DNA of 64,000 bases, taken from the NCBI RefSeq assembly GCF_900100765.1, contig NZ_FNFO01000004.1, positions 682,001 through 746,000 of the forward strand, written 5' to 3'. A program made the translations under genes and the position numbers. Below are positions 55,558 to 63,079 of this stretch, in pieces. Source of the DNA: Catalinimonas alkaloidigena (GTDB lineage Bacteria; Bacteroidota; Bacteroidia; Cytophagales; Flexibacteraceae). Each line of letters opens with the position of its first letter. Within the stretch, counting starts at the first letter, position 1. Below the pieces are notes generated by a model. The model made no database searches, was not told the origin of the DNA, and was given only the letters and a program-made list of their open reading frames with translations.

Positions 55558-55689
55558 AAAAAAAGCCGTAGCATAGGCACGGCTTTTCTCTAGTTGAAAA
55601 AGTAAACAAGTTGAAAAAGTGGGTTCGTATGGTGCAAACGCGCCGCGCGACGGCAACGTTTCCTCGCTTCCTGCCCAATCGGCCATCTG
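55558..55689. repeat. Non-coding repeat unit B
   Basis: Second copy, about 240 bases after unit A, same orientation. Hairpin AAAAGCCG/CGGCTTTT (55561-55586), two GTTGAAAAAGT-like copies, the identical 18-mer at 55613-55630, ACGCGC and AACGTTT in the same order, and the identical AATCGGCCATCTG (55677-55689). Unit B is 10 bases longer between the two identical blocks. Confidence 0.7.
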
Positions 55690-55785
55690 GGGCATCCGAC
55701 CGACGAACCGCCGCATCCAGTCGCTTACTGCCTACCGGCGTTTAACATTCCACAACAGCCGCCCGTTGTGTAGTTTTGATCGCTC

Positions 55786-57597
55786 GTGCATACTACCCCG
55801 AAAGTCTCTCCGCCCCGCCCCGATCCGGCCCAGCTGGGCTTCCGCCGTCGTCCGATGGTCGACTGGTACGATCCGCGGCAACTGGCCCAAACGGGCTTGC
55901 GTGCTCTTATTTCCTCTACCTTCGGTGCCTACATCGACCGGCGCGAAATTCAGTCGTCGCTGGCTCCGCCATCTACGTGCCGTGACTTTGCTCAGCACAA
56001 CGAACTGGTGGTCGATTTTGTGGCCGACCTGGGTTCCGGCTGGAATCCTACCTACGCCATGGCCTACACGCTCGCGCAGCCGGAGCTGACGCTTGTGGCG
56101 CCCGACGGCACGACGCAGACCACCCGCCGCGGCGACGTGCTGGTGATGGGCGGCGACCAGGTGTACCCGACGGCCACCTGGGAAGAGTATCAGGATCGCC
56201 TGGTGGGGCCGTACCACGCGGCCCTGCCGCACGCCTCGGCCAACCCGGCGCTCTTCGCCATTCCGGGCAACCACGACTGGTACGATGGCCTCACGGCCTT
56301 TCTAAAGCTCTTCTGTCAGCAACGTTCCATCGGAGCGTGGCGCACGCAACAGTCGCGCAGTTACTTCGCCGTCGAACTGCCGCACCACTGGTGGCTCTGG
56401 GGCATCGACATCCAGCTGAATGCCGACATCGACAAACCACAGCTCGACTATTTTCAGGAGATTGGCCGGAAGCTGGGACCGGACGACCGCGTGATGCTCT
56501 GCACGGCCGAGCCCTCGTGGATTTTCCAGGCCTACAAAGGCACCACGAAATCGCACGAAAACCTGGAATTCTTTTGTGACAAATGCCTGGGGCCGCACCG
56601 CCGACCGGTGATTACCCTCTCGGGCGACCTGCACCATTACGCCAGCTACCGCACCGAACAGCCGCCGTTCCGCTGGAAATTCACGGTGGGCGGTGGGGGC
56701 GCGTTTACGCACCCGACCCACCCGTTTCCCGATCAACTCACCTTACCCGAAGGGCACGCCGCCTCCGAAACCGCGGCCGACCCGCTCGCGCAGGTACCCT
56801 ACCGGGCGCAGACGTTCTTTCCCAGCAAAGCACAGAGCCGGCGGCTGGCGTGGCGCAACCTATTGTTCCCGCTGATCAACTGGCGCTTCAGCCTGATGAT
56901 GTCGGCCTTTTGCCTGATTTTCTCGTGGGTGCTGGCTACCGCCTCGGGCACGGTGCTCTACGACCCGGAGGTCAACGAAATCATCCGCCACACGCCCTTG
57001 GGCGACCTGGCCGAGACCTCGGCGATCTGGCACATTTTTACGATTTACGGACAGGCGCTGCTGAAAAATCCCATCCTTATGCTGATGCTGGTCGGGCTGC
57101 TGCTGGCGGTCTACTTTTTCTCGGACCGTAGCCAGCAACGGAAGCTTCCGGCGCAACTGACGGGCCTGTTTCACGGCTTGTTGCAGGGCCTACAGGTGCT
57201 GGTGGGCGTCTGGATGGCGCAGTACATCACCCATACGTCCGTGACCATGGGCATGCCCGGGGCCTACGCGCCGTTCCTGTTCGTGCTGCTGTTGACGGTG
57301 GTCGGCGGTTTTTTCGGCAGTTTGCTGATGGGCCTGTACCTGTTGTTCTGCACGCTGGTATTGCACACGCACGAAACCGAAGCCTTTTCGTCGCTGCGCG
57401 ATCAGGATCACAAATGCTTTCTGCGCCTCCACCTGACCCCCGAGCGACTCACGCTCTACCCGATCAAGGTACCGTGTGTGCCACGCCAGTGGGAGTACCA
57501 TCCGGGCACCCGCCAGTCGTGGTTCACGCCCAAAGCGCCCCTGCGGCACGAGCTGATCGAACCGCCCATCGTGATTCGGCATACGAAACCCGACTAA
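55786..57597 (+). CDS. Membrane-associated metallophosphoesterase (calcineurin-like)
   Basis: 603 residues from GTG 55786 (ATG 55855 is an alternative start giving 580). Phosphoesterase core at about 60-330: LVVDFVADLGSG, DVLVMGGDQVYPTA (GGDxVY), FAIPGNHDWYDG (GNHD), PVITLSGDLHHYASY (GDLHHY). No signal peptide. The C-terminal part has four to five hydrophobic segments (SLMMSAFCLIFSWVLATASG; LLKNPILMLMLVGLLLAVYFF and two more), so the catalytic domain is tethered on the cytosolic side or the fold is inverted. Such large hybrids occur in Bacteroidota and actinobacteria; the substrate is unknown. Confidence 0.87.
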   Translation: MHTTPKVSPPRPDPAQLGFRRRPMVDWYDPRQLAQTGLRALISSTFGAYIDRREIQSSLAPPSTCRDFAQHNELVVDFVADLGSGWNPTYAMAYTLAQPELTLVAPDGTTQTTRRGDVLVMGGDQVYPTATWEEYQDRLVGPYHAALPHASANPALFAIPGNHDWYDGLTAFLKLFCQQRSIGAWRTQQSRSYFAVELPHHWWLWGIDIQLNADIDKPQLDYFQEIGRKLGPDDRVMLCTAEPSWIFQAYKGTTKSHENLEFFCDKCLGPHRRPVITLSGDLHHYASYRTEQPPFRWKFTVGGGGAFTHPTHPFPDQLTLPEGHAASETAADPLAQVPYRAQTFFPSKAQSRRLAWRNLLFPLINWRFSLMMSAFCLIFSWVLATASGTVLYDPEVNEIIRHTPLGDLAETSAIWHIFTIYGQALLKNPILMLMLVGLLLAVYFFSDRSQQRKLPAQLTGLFHGLLQGLQVLVGVWMAQYITHTSVTMGMPGAYAPFLFVLLLTVVGGFFGSLLMGLYLLFCTLVLHTHETEAFSSLRDQDHKCFLRLHLTPERLTLYPIKVPCVPRQWEYHPGTRQSWFTPKAPLRHELIEPPIVIRHTKPD

Positions 57598-57654
57598 CCC
57601 GGCGTTGTGTTCTGCGTTAAAACAGGAGAATCATGTTAGAAGATTAGAGAATCC

Positions 57655-58455
57655 ATGCAAAAAACCATAACCTATGTACTGGGCTGCGTGCTGACCGTTT
57701 CGCTGGCCCTGACCGGCTGCGACCGGAACGGTAACCTGAACATCCTCTCGGTCGAGGACGACAAGCAGTTGGGGGCTCAGCTCGATGAAGAAATCCAGAC
57801 CAGCGGCGACTATAAAATCCTTTCCGAGAACGACTATCCGGAAGCGTACCAGCACATCCGCCGGATTACGAACAACATTCTGAACTCGGGGCAGGTCCCC
57901 TATCAGGAAGAATTTGCCTGGAAGGTGACCCTTATTCGCGATGATACCACGCTCAATGCCTTCGCAACGCCGGGCGGTTACATTTATGTATACACGGGGC
58001 TGATCAAGTACCTCGACGCCGAAGACCAGCTCGCCGGGGTGCTGAGCCACGAAATCGGGCATGCGGCCCTGCGGCATACGTCGCGGAACCTGACGAAAGA
58101 GTACGGCATCGATGTGCTGTTGCAGATCGTGCTGGGCGAGCAAGCCAACAACACGCTGGCCCAGATTGCCCGCAGTTTGAACAGCCTGCGCTACAGCCGT
58201 GACTACGAGCGCGAGGCCGACGACGCGTCGGTCGTGTACCTGTCGCAAACGCCGCAATACGAGTGCGACGGCGCGGCCGGGTTCTTCATCAAGCTGGAAG
58301 AAGAAGGCAACGCCAACCCTCCGGAATTTCTGAGCACGCACCCCAACCCGGAAAACCGCATCGAGGCCATCCAGGCCAAAGCCACCGAGTTGAAATGCAG
58401 CACGGAATTGCAGGACCCGCCCACGTACCAGGAATTGAAGAACAGCCTGCCATAA
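57655..58455 (+). CDS. M48-family zinc metalloprotease lipoprotein
   Basis: 266 residues. Lipoprotein signal ending LALTGCDRN. The M48C-type catalytic core has LNAFATPGGYIYVYTGLI, the zinc helix VLSHEIGHAALRH (HExxH variant HEIGH) and the third ligand in YEREADDASVVYL (Glu). A C-terminal helical region contains THPNPENRIEAI. It resembles LoiP/BepA-like periplasmic quality-control proteases but lacks a TPR. The gene starts 58 bases after the phosphoesterase gene and ends near a bidirectional hairpin. Confidence 0.9.
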   Translation: MQKTITYVLGCVLTVSLALTGCDRNGNLNILSVEDDKQLGAQLDEEIQTSGDYKILSENDYPEAYQHIRRITNNILNSGQVPYQEEFAWKVTLIRDDTTLNAFATPGGYIYVYTGLIKYLDAEDQLAGVLSHEIGHAALRHTSRNLTKEYGIDVLLQIVLGEQANNTLAQIARSLNSLRYSRDYEREADDASVVYLSQTPQYECDGAAGFFIKLEEEGNANPPEFLSTHPNPENRIEAIQAKATELKCSTELQDPPTYQELKNSLP

Positions 58456-58477
58456 GGTCAGGTGCCTTACTATGCAG

Positions 58478-58510
58478 AAAGCCTTCCGCGACGAACACGG
58501 AAGGCTTTTC
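58478..58510. terminator. Terminator between the M48 protease and rlpA genes
   Basis: AAAGCCTTCCG (58478-58488) folds with CGGAAGGCTTT (58498-58508), followed by TTC. It serves the convergent protease and rlpA genes. Confidence 0.8.
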
Positions 58511-58544
58511 TATGCGTTTTCGGGAAGTATTCGGGACCTCGTCC

Positions 58545-59042
58545 TTAATTGCTCGTTAGCTTATCGACCCGGTCTTCAGCGACCGAATCGGCCACGGTGT
58601 AACCCGCAGCGGGTTCGATTACCTCCAGGCGAATGGACGCCGTTCCATCATCGATCATGTCCAGTTGGCGGGCGGCCGCTTTCGACAGGTCCAGAATGCG
58701 CTGGGAATGGTACGGTCCCCGGTCGGTGATTTCTACCGTTACGGTGCTGTCGTTTTCCAGGTTGGTGACGGCCACTTTGGTGCCCAATGGCAAAAGCATG
58801 TGGGCCGCGGTCAGGCTGTCTTTTCGGTACGGTTCGCCGTTCGACATGGCGTTGCCCTGCAGCATGTTGGCATAATAAGAGGCCGTTCCTTCCTGCTGGT
58901 AAGGCTCCGGGCCTTCTTCTTGCGCGGAGGTTTCTGACTGGCATCCCGCCAGCAACATCGCGCTGAACAAGCCGACCAGCATCCACACGAAGTGGAAGGG
59001 ACGCCAACGAAGTTTCGGTTCGGTTCGACAATCGCTATCCAT
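58545..59042 (-). CDS. rlpA: RlpA-like septal ring lytic transglycosylase lipoprotein
   Basis: 165 residues from ATG 59042; longer upstream starts are rejected. Lipobox LLAGCQSE. Double-psi beta-barrel at about 55-135: EGTASYYANMLQGNAMSNGE, LTAAHMLLPLGTKVAVTNLEN (AxHxxxPxGT), VEITDRGPYHSQRILDLSKAAA (DRGPY). RlpA cleaves peptidoglycan lacking stem peptides; no SPOR domain is present here, so septal targeting is not assured. Single gene. Confidence 0.9.
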   Translation of the reverse strand: MDSDCRTEPKLRWRPFHFVWMLVGLFSAMLLAGCQSETSAQEEGPEPYQQEGTASYYANMLQGNAMSNGEPYRKDSLTAAHMLLPLGTKVAVTNLENDSTVTVEITDRGPYHSQRILDLSKAAARQLDMIDDGTASIRLEVIEPAAGYTVADSVAEDRVDKLTSN

Positions 59043-59209
59043 AGAGAATGACTTTTTTCTGAAAATTGCTTTCTTATATGTACCGCAAAACCCGGCGGGA
59101 GGTTTTTCGAAAAAAGACGCTTTCATATCCGACCTAAATATCGTTCTTTTGCGCACAGTTCAAAATTTCACCAGAAACCGGGCGACATGCCCGCTCTATT
59201 TACGTTGAC

Positions 59210-59323
59210 ATGGGCATCTTAGGTATTTCTTTTTTCGCAGCACTGTTGGGCGTTTCTGCCGTAATCGGCTTCTGGCTTCAGGGCAAAGACAACGAGCGTC
59301 GTAAAGAGCGCGGCCGCCTGTAA
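59210..59323 (+). CDS. Small membrane protein, 37 residues
   Basis: A compact ORF: MGILGISFFAALLGVSAVIG makes one helix, then a polar basic tail FWLQGKDNERRKERGRL. Similar tiny single-pass proteins are common in Bacteroidota but the function is unknown. The gene-free flank upstream is the divergent rlpA promoter region. Supported by hydrophobic pattern and a clean stop; confirmation needs transcript or peptide data. Confidence 0.5.
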   Translation: MGILGISFFAALLGVSAVIGFWLQGKDNERRKERGRL

Positions 59324-59501
59324 GCCCACGCGCGTCCTGATACTCCCGTCCGGTTGGGTACGTTCGCCGCGGTGGCTCACCGCGCGTTCGGGCGCATTCG
59401 GAACTTCAACCCCTATTTTCCGTCCTTCAACCCCTTGAATGGCGTCTGTCCCGGATTTTCTTTGTTAGTTTGGGTAGCTTGGCCTTCCTCTACGCTGACG
59501 A

Positions 59502-61733
59502 ATGAAAAAAGCCGCCGTCTTCTTCTTTTGCCTCTTGGGTAGTCTGTCCGGCGTTCGGGCTCAAACCGATTCGCTCGATCTACTGCATTTTTACGAGATG
59601 TCGATTGAAGAACTCGACTCCATTCGAGCTTCGCAGCACCTTTCGACCGAGATGGAGGCGTACCTGAACACCCTGATTTCGGTCGCTTCGCAAAAATCGT
59701 TTTCTGCCCGCAACACCCCCGGCGTGGTCACACTCATCACCCGGGAAGAAATCCAGAATTCCGGCGCACGCGACCTGATCGACGTGTTGCAACTGGTGCC
59801 GGGGTTTCACATTGCGTTCGACCGCGACGGGCGCGTCGGCATCGGCATCCGGGGCAACTGGGCCAACGAAGGCAAAGTGCTGATGCGCATCGACGGGCAG
59901 GAAATCAACGATATCTATACGGCTGGCATTCTGCTGGGCAACCACTACCCTGTCGACCAGATCGAGCGGATCGAAATTCAGCGCGGACCGGGCTCGGCCA
60001 TTTACGGCGGGTTTGCCGAATTCGGCGTCATCGACATCGTCACGCGCAATGCCGACACCTTCCGGGGCGTGGCGGCAAGCGTCAACGTCGGGGCCATGGC
60101 CCGGAGCCTGGGCCGCGCGACGCTCAACCTCTACGCCGGCCAGCAGTGGAAGAAATGGAAAGTCAACTGGTCGTTTTTCGGAGGGGATGGCAACCGGAGC
60201 GATCAGCCCCACTTTTCGTTCTACACCGACGAAGCCATTGCACAGACCGGCACGCTGGGCGGCTACCATGCCCTGGCGGGGCAGTCGCACCTGCAGCCCA
60301 GCTTCAGCAACTTGTCGATCCAGCGCGGCGGCTTCAGCTTCCGCAACATCTCTGACTTTTACCAGTACGACGACGTCTCGTTCACCGATTCGGCGGGTGC
60401 TCCCGAGGCGCGCGTGGGCGTGCGTACGTCGTACACCGAATTCAAGTACGTTTATCGCCCTACCACCCAGCTTTCCATCACGCCCCGGCTCAACTTCATC
60501 GGGCAGTTTCCGGTGTCAGATCCGCCGAATGACAACGATGACAAAAATGCCATTTACCGGCTGCGCGCCAATGTCACTACGCAATACGATTTTACGCACC
60601 GCATCAACCTGATCGGCGGCGTCGATTTCTTTGCCGATTACGCCGACGCCACGTACCAGGCAGTATATCAGATCGGTGACGACGATCAGCACTACACCAA
60701 CCTGGCGCTGTTCGGGCAGACCATCTACCGGCTGCCCATCCTGAATTTCCTGATCGGCGCCCGTTTCGAGCGCAACTCTGCTTTCGGCACCAACTTTGTA
60801 CCGCGCGTGGCCATGACACGCACTTTCGACCGATTTCACTTCAAGCTGATGGCCAGCGATGCCTTTCGGGCACCGACCATCGGGAACGTGGCGCAGGCGT
60901 ACGACGGCACTTACGACTGGGTCGTCAATCCCGACAATCCGCAGGATACCCTCGGCATCACCAACCTGGGCCTCAAGCCCCTGAAGGCCGAAGAGACCCT
61001 GGTGGTGGAAGGGGAGTTCGGCTATCAGGTTAACCCGAAGGTATACGCCACCGCCAACGTCTTCACCGTCCACACCCGCAACCCGATTGTGTTCAATACG
61101 ATTTCGGACGAAGACATCCGCCGCGTCTTCGACGTGACGACGGGCTACGATGCGTATCAGAATTACGACCGCTCGGGCACCTCGGGCCTGGAGTTGGAAG
61201 TCCGCACGAAAGACGACTGGGGGTACGTCAACCTGAACTATTCGTTTTATACGGCCTTCGGCAAAAAGACCATCGATGCCTACCGCGTCGGGGAGTTCGA
61301 CCTGGACCCGCAGTTACGCGATTCGCGCAGCAGCTCCCTGTTGCTGGGCTTTCCGGCTCACAAACTCAACCTGAATGCGCTTTATTACCTCACGCCCGAC
61401 CTTTCGCTCAACCTGACCGGCACGCTGCTGGGCCGCCGCTACACGTACTTGCCGGTGCTGGCCGATCCGGACGACCCGATGTCGCTGACGGGGCAACTGG
61501 AGCAGCTCCCGTCCACCATGCTGGTTAACTTTTACGTCCGTTACCAACACCTGTTCACCCAGGGGCTGACGCTCGGCGCGGGAGTTTACAATGCGTTCGA
61601 CGGCGATAACCAGTTTCTGCAACCCTACTTCGGGCTGCAACCCGCCCTGCCCGGCCCCTCCCGCGAGTGGGTCGTTAAACTTTCGTACGACTTCGCCTTT
61701 CGCCCCCGGAAAAACGCCCGCATCCGCAACTAA
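59502..61733 (+). CDS. TonB-dependent outer-membrane receptor
   Basis: 743 residues with a signal peptide (FFFCLLGSLSGVRAQ). A plug domain at about 65-175 is recognisable: TPGVVTLITREEIQNSGARDLIDVLQLVPGFH, GKVLMRIDGQEINDI, IERIEIQRGPGSAIYGG. The 22-strand barrel ends WVVKLSYDFAFRPRKNA, with the last strand near the C-terminus. There is no SusD partner and no carboxypeptidase-like N-terminal domain, so it resembles siderophore or cobalamin type receptors rather than Sus type. The YfiR-like gene follows after 11 bases, an unusual pairing that suggests signalling or a shared envelope role. Confidence 0.88.
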   Translation: MKKAAVFFFCLLGSLSGVRAQTDSLDLLHFYEMSIEELDSIRASQHLSTEMEAYLNTLISVASQKSFSARNTPGVVTLITREEIQNSGARDLIDVLQLVPGFHIAFDRDGRVGIGIRGNWANEGKVLMRIDGQEINDIYTAGILLGNHYPVDQIERIEIQRGPGSAIYGGFAEFGVIDIVTRNADTFRGVAASVNVGAMARSLGRATLNLYAGQQWKKWKVNWSFFGGDGNRSDQPHFSFYTDEAIAQTGTLGGYHALAGQSHLQPSFSNLSIQRGGFSFRNISDFYQYDDVSFTDSAGAPEARVGVRTSYTEFKYVYRPTTQLSITPRLNFIGQFPVSDPPNDNDDKNAIYRLRANVTTQYDFTHRINLIGGVDFFADYADATYQAVYQIGDDDQHYTNLALFGQTIYRLPILNFLIGARFERNSAFGTNFVPRVAMTRTFDRFHFKLMASDAFRAPTIGNVAQAYDGTYDWVVNPDNPQDTLGITNLGLKPLKAEETLVVEGEFGYQVNPKVYATANVFTVHTRNPIVFNTISDEDIRRVFDVTTGYDAYQNYDRSGTSGLELEVRTKDDWGYVNLNYSFYTAFGKKTIDAYRVGEFDLDPQLRDSRSSSLLLGFPAHKLNLNALYYLTPDLSLNLTGTLLGRRYTYLPVLADPDDPMSLTGQLEQLPSTMLVNFYVRYQHLFTQGLTLGAGVYNAFDGDNQFLQPYFGLQPALPGPSREWVVKLSYDFAFRPRKNARIRN

Positions 61734-61744
61734 ACCCCGTTCCG

Positions 61745-62299
61745 TTGAGCTTCTGTCGCCGGTCATATCAGTTCCGATGGAAAAAGCGCCTCGGCGTGGT
61801 GGCCTTGCTGTGGCTGCTGCGCAGCGGCATGGGCTGGGCGCAGGGCAGCGACTACCGGGCGCAGTCGCTCTTTATCTACAACTTTTCGAAGTACATCACC
61901 TGGCCCGACTCGGCCCAGACCGGCGACTTTGTGATCGGCATTTACGGCAATTCTCCCATTCTGCGCGAGCTGGAAGTGATGGCGGCCCTCAAAAAAGCGG
62001 GCAACGGACGCGACATTGTGGTGCGGCCCGTCGACCGGCTGGAGCAACTCCAGGACTTGCACCTCCTTTACCTGACTGCCGCCAAGAGTCGCGAACTGCG
62101 CGACGTGCTGACCACCGTCGGCACGCACCCCATTCTGATTCTGGCCGAACGCGGCGGCATGGCCCAGAAAGGAGCCGATCTGAATTTCATTGTGATGGAA
62201 AACGCCACGCTGAAGTTTGAGGTCAACACCCAGGCACTCAAAAATCATCACCTCGAAATCGCGCCGGAACTGCTCCGCATTGGCTTTGTGGTGAATTAG
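61745..62299 (+). CDS. YfiR-family (DUF4154) periplasmic protein
   Basis: 184 residues from TTG 61745, with a signal peptide (LGVVALLWLLRSGMGWAQG). Family features: YRAQSLFIYNFSKYITWPD, FVIGIYGNSPILRELEVM, HLLYLTAAKSRELRDVLTTV, GADLNFIVMENATLKFEVN, LLRIGFVVN. In Pseudomonas YfiR restrains the diguanylate cyclase YfiN; here no GGDEF protein is present in the window, and the partner is the TonB receptor 11 bases upstream. Rare TTG start; no in-frame ATG precedes the conserved part. Confidence 0.85.
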   Translation: MSFCRRSYQFRWKKRLGVVALLWLLRSGMGWAQGSDYRAQSLFIYNFSKYITWPDSAQTGDFVIGIYGNSPILRELEVMAALKKAGNGRDIVVRPVDRLEQLQDLHLLYLTAAKSRELRDVLTTVGTHPILILAERGGMAQKGADLNFIVMENATLKFEVNTQALKNHHLEIAPELLRIGFVVN

Positions 62300-62365
62300 T
62301 TACAGGCTGATCCGCTTAGCGCCAGGTGCTTGAGTTGCGTGCCGCTCTTTAAAAAAGTTATAGCG

Positions 62366-62842
62366 CTATTCCTCCCCTTGCACGACGCATACCGGATCGT
62401 GATAAATGGGAAAGTTGCAGGAATTGGCGATGAAACACATCTTGTGCGCTTTGGCATGGGTGGTCTGGGCGCGTTTCACCATGTCGGGGTGCGTCACGAC
62501 CACACGCGGCCGCAGAATCACCTCCTCGAAGCGCCCGCTACCGTCTTTCTCTTCCCGCAGCGAGCCCGTCGCTTCGTCCGTGTAGTCGACCACCACCACG
62601 CCGGCTACCGCACACAGGTGCAGGAACCAGAGCATATGGCACGACGACAGAGAAGCGACCAGCAATTCTTCAGGGTTATGGCGCGTCGGATCGCCCCGGA
62701 AGGCAGGATCGGACGACAACAAGAGGTCGGGTTTGGCTTCGACCGAAACGGTGTGGTCGCGTCGGTAAGTGCGGTAGTCGGACGTGCCGGTGCCCGGGTT
62801 GCCCGTCCAGCGGGTCGCAATGCGGTACTCGTGTTTCTTCAT
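62366..62842 (-). CDS. OsmC/Ohr-family thiol peroxidase-like protein
   Basis: 158 residues from ATG 62842. Reduces organic hydroperoxides through a Cys pair. Motifs are GDPTRHNPEELLVASLSSCHMLWFL (first Cys in SSCH) and AKAHKMCFIANSCNFPI (second Cys in NSCNFP). Cytosolic. Close to the OsmC group rather than Ohr by the GxxPTRHNPEELL element. Its stop lies 66 bases from that of the convergent YfiR gene. Confidence 0.88.
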   Translation of the reverse strand: MKKHEYRIATRWTGNPGTGTSDYRTYRRDHTVSVEAKPDLLLSSDPAFRGDPTRHNPEELLVASLSSCHMLWFLHLCAVAGVVVVDYTDEATGSLREEKDGSGRFEEVILRPRVVVTHPDMVKRAQTTHAKAHKMCFIANSCNFPIYHDPVCVVQGEE

Positions 62843-63079
62843 AGCCCGAAAATACGCACGCCGCGAACCCGTTCCCGTTCCTTTTCCATAAAAATATCGC
62901 ACGGGTAGAAACGAACCTCGGTTGAAAACAGTAGTAAGAAAAGAATGAGTATAGGGCCCCCAGACGTCCCCTCTACCCAAGTAGCCCCGGAATCTCCCTA
63001 GAATCGCCGCATTCGTTTGTTCGAAAAGGGAAACGGGCTAATTTTAACCCTCCAAAAAAACATTCGAACCCTTTTAAGC

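Noticed and set aside
55305-55716. Overlapping minus-strand ORFs (76-91 codons) sharing a YEPTFST string
   Set aside because: The shared peptide comes from the DNA repeat; two different frames are used, and the ORFs span hairpins and lack start context. Better read as non-coding repeats.
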